Shown here: piece after piece, positions 25,028-32,846 of the stretch
Position numbering within the stretch: the stretch's first letter is position 1
Layout: each line of letters opens with the position of its first letter
DNA from: an uncultured Akkermansia sp.
GTDB taxonomy: Bacteria; Verrucomicrobiota; Verrucomicrobiia; Verrucomicrobiales; Akkermansiaceae
NCBI GenBank assembly: GCA_947589295.1
Contig: CANQBZ010000004.1
Location: forward strand, 1 to 64,000
DNA: 64,000 nucleotides
Direction: 5' to 3'
Translations under genes and position numbers: made by a program
Notes under the pieces: generated by a model
Seen by the model: only the letters and a program-made list of their open reading frames with translations
What the model was told of the DNA's origin: nothing
Databases searched by the model: none

Positions 25028-27235
25028 ATGGACCCAATATACTATGTCATTTACGGGGTGCTGCTGCTGCTCTCAGTGTTTGGGCTGAAGGTGGGGGTGA
25101 GCAATGATGCGGCAAACTTCCTGAACTCATCGCTGGGTTGTCGCGCCGGCTCATTTTACACAGTGGTGGCGGTGGCCGCGGTCGGCGTGCTGCTGGGGGC
25201 AAGCTTTTCGAGCGGCATGATGGAGGTGGCGCGCAGTGGTGTGTTCAACCCGCGTATGTTCAACTTTCACGAGGTGATGCTTTTGTTCTTAGCGGTCATG
25301 ATTTCCAACGTGATTCTGTTGGATGTTTACAATACTTTGGGACTGCCGACTTCGACGACCATTTCACTTGTGTTCGCCTTGCTGGGCTCTTCCATTGGTA
25401 TGGCCGTGTACAGCAAGGATATTACCACAGATGATGCGCCCTTGGCTGCTTATATCAATACGGGGAATGCCTTTGCTATCGTGGTGGCCATCTTTATTTC
25501 CGTGGTGATCGCTTTCACGCTTGGCTCTACCATCATGTGGTTTGCTCGCTTGCTCTTCAGTTTTCGCTACACGCGCGCTTATCGCTACATTGGTCCTCTT
25601 TGGTGCGGCTCTGCGCTGACTGCCATCACGTATTTCGCTATATTCAAGGGCCTCAAGGATAGCTCCATGCTTTCTGCCGAGGTGAAACAATGGCTGAGTG
25701 CTGATGTGGGGGTGATGATGGCGTGGTGTTGGGTAGTGTGGCTCATATTGATGACCTTTTTGCAGTACGTTTGCCGGGTAAATACGTTGCGCATCGCCGT
25801 GCTCAGCGGCACGGGAGCCCTCGCCCTCGCCTTTGCCGGTAATGATTTAGTGAACTTCATCGGCGTCTTTATGGCCGCGCAAACAAGTATGGAACTTGCC
25901 GCTCATCACATGGGAGACCTATCTGCCATGAAGATGCAGGCGTTGGCGGATACTGCGATACAAGCTAATCCTCTCTACCTGCTTGCCGCTGGCTTCATCA
26001 TGGTGGCCTCGCTATTTTTTTCAAAAAATGCACGCAAGGTGACGGAAACGGAGCTCAGGCTTTCATCCGCCAATACAGGTAAGGAACGCTTTGGTTCCAG
26101 CCTCGCTGCGCGCGTGATGGTTCGTTATGCGCTTAACACCGCCCGCTTGATTGAGCGAGTCACCCCGAAGCCGATTGCAGACTTTGTGGGACGTCGATTT
26201 GCACCGCTCTCACCAGAGGAGGAATCCGGTGCCAATTACGACTTGGTGCGTGGCTCAGTGAACTTGACGACAGCGGCTCTGCTCATTTCCATTGCGACAT
26301 CGATGAAAATGCCCCTCTCCACCACTTATGTCACGTTCATGGTGGCCATGGGTTCATCTTTGGCAGATCGCGCGTGGGGACGCGACAGCGCTGTGTATCG
26401 CATCACGGGCGTACTCACAGTCACGGGTGGGTGGTTTTTGACAGCCATCGGTGCCTGCTTGGCATCCTTTTGTGTAGCGCTGGTGCTGGCTTACGGCGGA
26501 TTTTGGGCAGTCGTGGGCATGATTCTCCTAGCGGTTGCCTTGTTGGTGCGTTCCACTTTCTTGGCACATGGCGATAAGAAGGAGTACAAGTTGTTGAATG
26601 TGAACATCGACTCCCAAGTGCATGAGTACGGTGCAGCGGCGGCAGGTCGCTTGGGACGCATGGTCGGCATCTACAACGCGATGGTCAAGGCACTGCTGGT
26701 GGAGGATCGCGATTCACTCAAGCGTTTGCGCAAAAAGGCTCGCTCCATAAAGCAGGATTTAAAACTCGTGAAAGAAAACGAAGTGTTGCCCACGCTTGCC
26801 GCCATCCCCAAAGAGCAGGCAGACCGTGGTCAGCTCATCTTCCGAATTGTTGAAATCTCACTATCCACATGCGATTGTCTGCTCACCCTCGTGAAAGCTG
26901 CGTACAATCACATCGACAATAACCATACAGGCCTCAGTGACGATCAAGCCAAGGACTTGCTTGCCCTTACCAGTAAAATCGGGCGCTTCTATCCCAATCT
27001 CCTTGATATGCTCAAGGAGGGAAATTACGCTGGTATAGATGAGCTGCTCATTGGCACCGAAGAACTGGGGCAGGAGTTTGCAGACTGTATTACGCGTCAC
27101 CTCATGCACAATGCATCGGATGAAAGCGGCATGCGCACCGGCATCCTCTATCTCACGCTTCTCAATGAGACGCGCGCCATGGTGAGTCATGCGTTTGCGC
27201 TGATCCGCCGTATTGAGGAACTCTATAAGGGCTGA
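25028..27235 (+). CDS. PiT-family inorganic phosphate transporter with C-terminal PhoU-like domain
   Basis: A 735-residue protein. The N-terminal 520 residues form a PiT permease with about ten or more membrane helices and the duplicated family signature (VSNDAANFLNSSLGCRAGS near residue 25, AGNDLVNFIGVFMAAQTS near residue 278). From about residue 545 a helical region (SQVHEYGAAAAGRLGRMVGIYNAMV) resembles PhoU, as in Bacteroidota-type PiT-PhoU fusions. It imports phosphate with a cation. A good RBS (GAGAGGAG) precedes the ATG. No clear Pho box was found. It converges on the exonuclease gene with 2 bp between stops. Confidence 0.9.
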   Translation: MDPIYYVIYGVLLLLSVFGLKVGVSNDAANFLNSSLGCRAGSFYTVVAVAAVGVLLGASFSSGMMEVARSGVFNPRMFNFHEVMLLFLAVMISNVILLDVYNTLGLPTSTTISLVFALLGSSIGMAVYSKDITTDDAPLAAYINTGNAFAIVVAIFISVVIAFTLGSTIMWFARLLFSFRYTRAYRYIGPLWCGSALTAITYFAIFKGLKDSSMLSAEVKQWLSADVGVMMAWCWVVWLILMTFLQYVCRVNTLRIAVLSGTGALALAFAGNDLVNFIGVFMAAQTSMELAAHHMGDLSAMKMQALADTAIQANPLYLLAAGFIMVASLFFSKNARKVTETELRLSSANTGKERFGSSLAARVMVRYALNTARLIERVTPKPIADFVGRRFAPLSPEEESGANYDLVRGSVNLTTAALLISIATSMKMPLSTTYVTFMVAMGSSLADRAWGRDSAVYRITGVLTVTGGWFLTAIGACLASFCVALVLAYGGFWAVVGMILLAVALLVRSTFLAHGDKKEYKLLNVNIDSQVHEYGAAAAGRLGRMVGIYNAMVKALLVEDRDSLKRLRKKARSIKQDLKLVKENEVLPTLAAIPKEQADRGQLIFRIVEISLSTCDCLLTLVKAAYNHIDNNHTGLSDDQAKDLLALTSKIGRFYPNLLDMLKEGNYAGIDELLIGTEELGQEFADCITRHLMHNASDESGMRTGILYLTLLNETRAMVSHAFALIRRIEELYKG

Positions 27236-27237
27236 TG

Positions 27238-27816
27238 TCAGCTTGCCCGGTCCTCTTTCCAGTCAACCTCAACTTTAACTATTTTGTTATTCCGATCTTC
27301 GTAGAGCACGTAGCCGTTTCTCACCCCGAATTGGTGTACTGACATTGTCACTTTCACATCGTAGCAACAGTATTTGGCTATCTCAAGCAGGTATTTTGCG
27401 TCCCGCGTTTTTTCGTACTCGGCCCACCATTTGAGCGCATCGGTGCCTTCGGCCGTTTTGCTGTGCCCACCGAGTGTGGGACGCGCCACTGAGTCAAGCT
27501 TGAGACGGTGCCCAAGACGTTCGGTGAGGTAGAGACAGATGTCGAGGTTGTGGGTCATTTCTGACAACGTCCAGAACGTGAAAGGCTGGAGCACGCCGTA
27601 GTCAAAGCCAATGTGGTTGTAACCCACAACGAGGTCGGCTTGTTGAAGCTGGTTGATGAGCTCTGCTGCTCGATCCTCGGTGTAGATGGAGTAAGCCTGA
27701 TCCGCCGTAGAGAATGTGACGCCAACTGACATACCCATTTTGGCGGTTTCGTGCCATCCGCCCACCTCAGAAGCGGAGCGACGGGTTTCCAGATCAAAGT
27801 AAACGATATTTTTCAT
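27238..27816 (-). CDS. Ribonuclease H-like 3'-5' exonuclease-fold protein
   Basis: A 192-residue DnaQ-superfamily protein with the three exonuclease motifs: YFDLET (Exo I), LVVGYNHIGFDYGVL (Exo II) and YCCYDVKVT (Exo III, YxxxD type). It resembles YprB-type ribonuclease H-like domains. Substrate unknown. It overlaps the trmL stop by 4 bp (ATGA), so it is coupled with it. Confidence 0.78.
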   Translation of the reverse strand: MKNIVYFDLETRRSASEVGGWHETAKMGMSVGVTFSTADQAYSIYTEDRAAELINQLQQADLVVGYNHIGFDYGVLQPFTFWTLSEMTHNLDICLYLTERLGHRLKLDSVARPTLGGHSKTAEGTDALKWWAEYEKTRDAKYLLEIAKYCCYDVKVTMSVHQFGVRNGYVLYEDRNNKIVKVEVDWKEDRAS

Positions 27817-28283
27817 GATGGAAGAGAGAGTCGGCGCAGGGCCTCGTAAAGCACAATAGCCACGGCCGTAGATAGGTTGAGCGAACGAGCGTGTTCTCCA
27901 GGCATGGGAATGAGCAAAGCGTCCTGGGCATGGTTCTTGAGCATACTTTCTGGAAGCCCCCGCGACTCGGCACCGAAAACTAGGTAGTCACCGTCGCGGA
28001 GGGGGAGCTCAGGTTCCCATATGCTCCTGCTAGCTTTAGTGGAAAGAAGCCAAAAATGGGCTCTTGCGTCAGCGGCACAGCGCAGGTCATCCATGCTGTT
28101 CCATAACTGCAAATCCACGTGTTTCCAATAATCCAACCCAGTGCGGCGCAGGTGTTTTTCGTCCAGACTGAATCCCAAGGGACGAATAAGATGTAGTCGC
28201 GAACCTGTGGCGACTGCGAGTCTGCCAGCTGCGCCTGCGTTGTGCGGTATTTCCGGGTGGTGTAACACGATGTGTAGCATCAT
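27813..28283 (-). CDS. trmL: tRNA (cytidine/uridine-2'-O)-methyltransferase TrmL
   Basis: A 156-residue SPOUT methyltransferase for the wobble base of tRNA-Leu. MLHIVLHHPEIPHNAGAAGRLAVATG, LVFGAESRGLPESML and IPMPGEHARSLNLSTAVAIVLYEALRR are diagnostic and form the knot. The start is 28283, because the ORF's upstream part overlaps the IF-1-like gene. It sits in a chain of minus-strand genes that also holds an IF-1-like protein, which suggests a small translation-related operon. Confidence 0.92.
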   Translation of the reverse strand: MMLHIVLHHPEIPHNAGAAGRLAVATGSRLHLIRPLGFSLDEKHLRRTGLDYWKHVDLQLWNSMDDLRCAADARAHFWLLSTKASRSIWEPELPLRDGDYLVFGAESRGLPESMLKNHAQDALLIPMPGEHARSLNLSTAVAIVLYEALRRLSLPS

Positions 28284-28299
28284 AGGTGCAGAGGTGTGC

Positions 28300-28548
28300 C
28301 TATTCCGGCAGGCGCATCGTGATGCGCGCATAGTCGAAGCTAGATGGATTCAGAGCAAGTAATACTTTATCCCCGCTCTGTAGGGCTCCCAGCTGCTGGC
28401 CCACGCGCTTCGGCATGTACACAACGGTGAGCTTGCCGTTTGGCAGAGAAGCGCGATAAGCGCCATTCGCAATAGGAGCCACAATTTTTCCCGTCGTTTC
28501 GATCAGGTGCGCGGGATACGCAGTCGCTGTTTTTTTCTTTGCCCGCAT
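28300..28548 (-). CDS. IF-1-like OB-fold protein
   Basis: An 82-residue S1/OB-fold protein that aligns to IF-1 along its length: ETTGKIVAPIANGAYRASLPNGKLTVVYM and LQSGDKVLLALNPSSFDYARITMRL match the order of IF-1 segments (VLETLPNTMFRVELENGH, GDKVTVELTPYDLSKGRI). It is diverged and has a basic N-terminal extension (MRAKKKTATAYP). It could be the organism's IF-1 or a second copy; this window cannot decide. It is 15 bp after the AsmA-like gene. Confidence 0.75.
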   Translation of the reverse strand: MRAKKKTATAYPAHLIETTGKIVAPIANGAYRASLPNGKLTVVYMPKRVGQQLGALQSGDKVLLALNPSSFDYARITMRLPE

Positions 28549-28563
28549 AGATTGTATTGCCAG

Positions 28564-30168
28564 TCAAAACAATAAATCGAGCCCCTTCTTGATCATTTCA
28601 CTCGCTTTTTGTACAGGTTGTTTGGATGCAGAGTCAGGCGGTGGTTCAGCACCACCCTGTTGAACATCCGGATCGGGTGTTCGGGCGGTGGGAACCAAAT
28701 TGCCCAGTACCTTCTGCAAGGATTGAACTGCCGTGCCGGGGAGAGAAGAGATACTCTGCCGCAAGACAGTGGAGAGGCGCACCGAGAGGTCCTCGTGCGG
28801 GTCGTCCAGAGTACCGCTCAGGTTCACATGCAGCCAAGCGTAGCCGGGTAATTCTATGGGTGCGTTGAAAAGCTGAATGGCCGGAGGCGTGTGTTCTAAC
28901 CCCAGTTCGGCGAGCATTTGTTGGGGCACGCCTATGCGTAACGTTCCGGAGAGGGAACCATCCTGCCCGGTTATCACACGCCCGCGCAAAATGAACGAGT
29001 CTCCGCGCGTGCGCAGCTCAACGTTGTCCCACAGCCATGCGCGATGGACGTTATGCTGAGCGTCCGTGTAGGGGAAACGGAGCGTACACGCGGCTTTTTC
29101 AATTTGGAGTGTGCGATAGGGAGTAGTACCATGCAGCTTCAGCTCTGAGAGCAGGGGTAGCCCTTCTAAGACTCCGTCTTCCAGCCGCAACTCTCCGTGG
29201 GCCTCCCACTCCCGTTGAGCCTGTCCAGAAAAATCAATGTAGCCCACCAATGCGCCGGTCAATTTCTTGCGCCAGTCTTTCTTGAGTACGCGTTCGACAT
29301 TTGCGCGCTGCACATCGATATGCGCTTTCCAAAGCCCGGTGTCCAGCTTGTAGGAAGCCTTGGCGCTAATGTTCCCTGGGGAGAGCAAAATACGGCAGGT
29401 GTCAAGTCGAACATCTCCGCCAGTCAGTCGGATGGTAGCAGTTTTGACCCCACTCTCCCTCAACCAAGAGAAGGGCGAAACAACGCGACCGTTTTCTATA
29501 CTAAGCGTCCATGCATCTTTCCCGCCTTTAGGGTAGGGCGTGGCCACCAAGCGGTAGCCCGTCAAGCCATACTCTCGATTGGCGTAGATGAGCGAGGTAT
29601 CTGCATAGTGCACTTCAAACGAGTGCGCCTGCACATTCTTGAAAAAGGGATAGGGGGCCTGCGCTGGGCGAGACGCGACATTTTGGCTTTCCTCTTGTTT
29701 AGCTCCTCGGCTCGCGGAATCCTTGCTGACGTCCGACGTCCCTTGTGCACTGCCGTCAGCCCGAATTACAAGCTTCAATTCCTCAGCAGAAAATTGCTTC
29801 ATTCGGAGAATCCGCTTTAGCAATGCTAGACGGTCCACACCTACGTGCAATTTTCCAATGCTCAGTTCTTCAAAAAACTTTGCTTTGCGCAGAGTGATGC
29901 GCGGCAAGGTGAGCTTATTCCCGTTGACCTGCATATTTTCGGGAATGGTGACTTGCTGCGCATGGGTAAGCTTCTGCATGTAGCTGCCGACCTTCTCCCG
30001 AAATCCTTCCCCTTGCAACCAACTGGTGAGGCAAATAAAACCAACGCCCAGCGCGAGAAAAACGCAGCCGATGACAGCGGCAAGCCCCATCATTGCACGT
30101 CGTCCCCACCTCGTGCCGTGCGTGTTAGATTGTTTAGTGAGAAAATCTCCTCGTTTTTTGCGTGCCAT
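28564..30168 (-). CDS. AsmA-like envelope protein
   Basis: A 534-residue protein with an N-terminal membrane anchor (MMGLAAVIGCVFLALGVGFICLTSWLQ) and a long beta-rich periplasmic region. The C-terminal part (LFNAPIELPGYAWLHVNLSGTLDDPHEDLSVRLS) has the AsmA/TamB-like theme. AsmA-type proteins are linked to lipid traffic and outer-membrane assembly. The start at 30168 (MARKKRGDFLTK) places the membrane helix close to the N terminus; the ORF runs to 30288 but the upstream part is not helical. The family call is tentative, the envelope location is sound. Confidence 0.65.
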   Translation of the reverse strand: MARKKRGDFLTKQSNTHGTRWGRRAMMGLAAVIGCVFLALGVGFICLTSWLQGEGFREKVGSYMQKLTHAQQVTIPENMQVNGNKLTLPRITLRKAKFFEELSIGKLHVGVDRLALLKRILRMKQFSAEELKLVIRADGSAQGTSDVSKDSASRGAKQEESQNVASRPAQAPYPFFKNVQAHSFEVHYADTSLIYANREYGLTGYRLVATPYPKGGKDAWTLSIENGRVVSPFSWLRESGVKTATIRLTGGDVRLDTCRILLSPGNISAKASYKLDTGLWKAHIDVQRANVERVLKKDWRKKLTGALVGYIDFSGQAQREWEAHGELRLEDGVLEGLPLLSELKLHGTTPYRTLQIEKAACTLRFPYTDAQHNVHRAWLWDNVELRTRGDSFILRGRVITGQDGSLSGTLRIGVPQQMLAELGLEHTPPAIQLFNAPIELPGYAWLHVNLSGTLDDPHEDLSVRLSTVLRQSISSLPGTAVQSLQKVLGNLVPTARTPDPDVQQGGAEPPPDSASKQPVQKASEMIKKGLDLLF

Positions 30169-30350
30169 GACAGCCCTTTCATACCACATTTGGACTTTCC
30201 GTTTCAAGTCAAAACTCTGTTCACCTGTGGAATGAAATCCGCCCTTGTCCCGGAGGCTTGCCAAAGTGCGTACCGTGGGAAAGGCCACTTCATATTCCTA
30301 CCGTTTTTTTCGATCTCATTTCCCTAAAGCAAAAAAAGTGCATTTCCGGG

Positions 30351-30379
30351 TTGACTCTTGAGTCATCTTGTGGTTGAAT
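30351..30379 (+). promoter_or_regulatory. Promoter with an operator-like palindrome
   Basis: TTGACT (30351-30356), 17-bp spacer, TTGAAT (30374-30379). The perfect inverted repeat TGACTC-TT-GAGTCA (30352-30365) overlaps the -35 box and spacer and looks like a repressor site. It precedes the 57-aa lipoprotein gene. Confidence 0.5.
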
Positions 30380-30404
30380 AGGGCTGGGAAATCCCTTTAC
30401 ACCC

Positions 30405-30578
30405 ATGAAAGCAGTCACTCTCATTTCTATTCTTTTCGGCTCCGTAGCGCTTTCCTCGTGCTGCTGCCAGTCGCAGCCCGCGCCTCCGCTTCGTCCTATG
30501 CCGAGGAATCTGGTGAACGACATGCCTCAGCCCCCCTATGTGGAGCCGGTAAAGGTGTTCACGCAAAAGGGCAAGTAA
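30405..30578 (+). CDS. Small lipoprotein (57 aa), missed by the ORF track
   Basis: The ATG at 30405 opens a 57-residue ORF with a signal peptide and lipobox (ISILFGSVALSSCCC) and a short Pro-rich mature part ending VFTQKGK. It has its own promoter upstream and a strong terminator 67 bp downstream, so it is a separate transcription unit. I do not know a family. It is similar in design to the lipoprotein at 15191-15406. Confidence 0.75.
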   Translation: MKAVTLISILFGSVALSSCCCQSQPAPPLRPMPRNLVNDMPQPPYVEPVKVFTQKGK

Positions 30579-30644
30579 ACGCCTCCGCCCGTCCCGCCGG
30601 GGCTGCGCTCTGTCGGCTTCTGCTGTGCCGTTTTTCTTTTTCGG

Positions 30645-30674
30645 AACCGTTGCGATTTGCAACGGTTTCTTTTT
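30645..30674 (+). terminator. Rho-independent terminator
   Basis: AACCGTTGC pairs exactly with GCAACGGTT around a 5-nt loop and is followed by TCTTTTT. It closes the small lipoprotein transcript. Confidence 0.9.
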
Positions 30675-30703
30675 AAAAAATTAAAAAAAGCTACAAATCT
30701 TTC

Positions 30704-30732
30704 TTGCAATCCAGCCCATTTTGGAGTAAAAG
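30704..30732 (+). promoter_or_regulatory. Candidate promoter of the exbB operon
   Basis: TTGCAA (30704-30709), 17-bp spacer, TAAAAG (30727-30732), 38 bp before the exbB ATG. The -10 match is moderate. Confidence 0.4.
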
Positions 30733-30770
30733 GTATTTCGTCAATTCCGCACAGAATAAGTTTCACTACC

Positions 30771-31586
30771 ATGAAAACGATTATCACACGCATTGGTCTC
30801 CGTGCCTTTTCCCTCGGGATGGCTGCTTTGTTCATGATGCCCGCTGCTTTCGCTCAGGAGGCGGAGGGGGCAGCTGTTGCTCAAAAATCCATGTTGGATA
30901 AATGGGTGATTGATGGAGGTTGGACAATGATCCCGCTTGTGGTGCTGCTTGCAGCTACGATTTTCCTGCTTGTTTTCTGCATGATGGCGCTCACAAAGGA
31001 AAAATTCTGCCCGGAGGAGTTGCGTTCGCAGATGCTTGCCCTCATGTCCGAGTGTCGTGTTCAGTCCGCCATTCAGCTTTCTACTACCAGTCCCACTTTC
31101 TTGGGCAGACTTGTTGCGTATGCTCTCCCCAACATAGACGCGAACCGCCCGGAGGATTTGGGCAAGGATGCCATCGAAGATGCGATCGCTGATTTTACGG
31201 CCAACGAGCGTCCTCAAACGATGAAGTACGTGGATATGCTCGCGTTAATTGGTTCGCTGGCGCCCTCAATCGGCCTCTTTGGTACGGTGCAAGGCATGGT
31301 GGGAGCGTTCGCCATTCTGGCTGAGTCTGGCCAGGCCGACCCCACTCAGCTGGCAAGCTCCATTTCCGTGGCTCTGCTCACCACTTTCTGGGGACTGATC
31401 GTTTCCATCATTGCTATCCCCGCGTTCTTCTTCCTCAAGAAACATGCTCAGGCGCTCGAAGCCGACTGTGTTAATACCATTGAGGAGATGGTGAACACCT
31501 CCATCAATGTGATCAACGCTGAGGCTCAGCTCGCCCGCATTCCGGAAGGACTTGACACAGGCGATGAGGAGCCTGCCGAGGCTTGA
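30771..31586 (+). CDS. exbB: ExbB/TolQ/MotA-family proton channel
   Basis: A 271-residue protein with a signal peptide (FSLGMAALFMMPAAFAQ) and three membrane helices. The conserved channel motif PSIGLFGTVQGMVGAFAIL lies around residues 165-183 and is followed by the last helix (LLTTFWGLIVSIIAIPAFFFL). Such proteins use the proton gradient to drive TonB- or Tol-like machines. The start is ATG 30771, since the ORF's first 38 codons run through the promoter. The next genes are two exbD genes, so the core motor is complete. Confidence 0.93.
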   Translation: MKTIITRIGLRAFSLGMAALFMMPAAFAQEAEGAAVAQKSMLDKWVIDGGWTMIPLVVLLAATIFLLVFCMMALTKEKFCPEELRSQMLALMSECRVQSAIQLSTTSPTFLGRLVAYALPNIDANRPEDLGKDAIEDAIADFTANERPQTMKYVDMLALIGSLAPSIGLFGTVQGMVGAFAILAESGQADPTQLASSISVALLTTFWGLIVSIIAIPAFFFLKKHAQALEADCVNTIEEMVNTSINVINAEAQLARIPEGLDTGDEEPAEA

Positions 31587-31696
31587 TGCACGGTTCTGAT
31601 TGCCGCCGGAGCTATGTCGGCTTGGTCCCTTGCTGACATCCCCTCCGCGGCACGGTGCACCCCGCGCTTTCCCTTCGTAACTTTTCAGAAGATACT

Positions 31697-32218
31697 ATGG
31701 CAAAAAAGAACTCCAGACCGAACGATGATGTAAACGGCAATGTGAATCTTTCGCCCATGATTGATTGCTGTTTCTTGTTGCTGATTTTCTTTGTGGTGAA
31801 TGCCACGCAGATCACCGTGGCTAAGGACCCGAGCGTGAAGATGCCTAGTGCGGTCTCCTGCTCGGATCTGAAGGATGCCAACGGCTGCATTGTTGTCAAT
31901 GTCTTTTCGGACACGGACAAAATGGCGCCTAAGGCTCTTGAGAAGTACAGTAAAGATTATCCTCCGGGCTCTCTGTGGGGAGTCGCGGATGCCAATGGCA
32001 GATCAATTGGCTACAACACAGGTCAGGTGCAGGAACTCACCGACTTCATCAAAAAGCAAAAGGAAACTTTCAAGGGCAAGGGACTGGAGGATGGTAAGAT
32101 TCGTTTGTACCTGCGCGGGGATATGGCTGCGCCGTGGGAACGTTCATCGACCGCCATCCGCTGTGCGGCGGCTGCGGGCGTAACTAACATCGTTTTCGGT
32201 ACATTGCCTTCCAAATAA
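31697..32218 (+). CDS. exbD: ExbD/TolR-family protein, first copy
   Basis: A 173-residue protein with one N-terminal helix carrying the proton-path aspartate (LSPMIDCCFLLLIFFVV) and a periplasmic domain, which ends with RCAAAAGVTNIVFGT. It is longer than E. coli ExbD by about 30 residues, with an insert (SDTDKMAPKALEKYSKDYPP). It partners ExbB. The start is ATG 31697 (MAKKNSRPN). Confidence 0.9.
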   Translation: MAKKNSRPNDDVNGNVNLSPMIDCCFLLLIFFVVNATQITVAKDPSVKMPSAVSCSDLKDANGCIVVNVFSDTDKMAPKALEKYSKDYPPGSLWGVADANGRSIGYNTGQVQELTDFIKKQKETFKGKGLEDGKIRLYLRGDMAAPWERSSTAIRCAAAAGVTNIVFGTLPSK

Positions 32219-32233
32219 CCTCTCTTAAAGACC

Positions 32234-32734
32234 ATGGCAAGACATAAACAGATTCAGACAGAGCAGCAGGAAGACCCGGAGATGAACATTTCCTCGATGA
32301 TTGACTGTTGCTTCCTGCTGCTTATCTATTTCTTAGTAGCGACCTCGCTGGTGAGCGAGAAGAAGCTCGATATTTCCATTCCGGCTTCTGCGCAGTCAGC
32401 ATCTTCTCAGAAGCCTCCCGTGGATCCGGGACGAATCGTGCTGCAGGCGGATGGCAGTGCGACGTGGAACGGTGACATGACGGTGGCTGATCCGTATAAT
32501 CCAGAAGCTGAGCCTGGTACTAGCGAGTACCGCAGTCAGCGCGAGTTGGAGCAACTTGTTGAGCAACTCAAAAACTACAAGGATCTCGCCTCTTCCGTGC
32601 AAGCCGAGCCCGTGGTGATGCTCACAGGAGCCCCTTCTGCCCCTCACCAGCGTATCGTGGATATCATGGCAGCTTTGGCGGAAGCGGGTATCAAATCAGT
32701 CGGTATCAGCACGGCAGACACAGGATCCGATTAA
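32234..32734 (+). CDS. exbD: ExbD/TolR-family protein, second copy
   Basis: A 166-residue protein with the same helix signature as its neighbour (NISSMIDCCFLLLIYFLVA) and an intact aspartate. The periplasmic end is IVDIMAALAEAGIKSVGIS, typical of ExbD. It has an N-terminal IQTEQQEDPE tail. Two different ExbD subunits with one ExbB suggest a heteromeric plug. It starts 15 bp after the first exbD. Confidence 0.9.
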   Translation: MARHKQIQTEQQEDPEMNISSMIDCCFLLLIYFLVATSLVSEKKLDISIPASAQSASSQKPPVDPGRIVLQADGSATWNGDMTVADPYNPEAEPGTSEYRSQRELEQLVEQLKNYKDLASSVQAEPVVMLTGAPSAPHQRIVDIMAALAEAGIKSVGISTADTGSD

Positions 32735-32846
32735 TGGATTAACCCTCGGATTCGCGCATGACAAAGGAGAAGTTGAATCTTGAATGTGTAGTGCTGCTTC
32801 CTCGCTTCTTTCCAGTTTTTTCATCACAAACACGACCCCATCTCTT

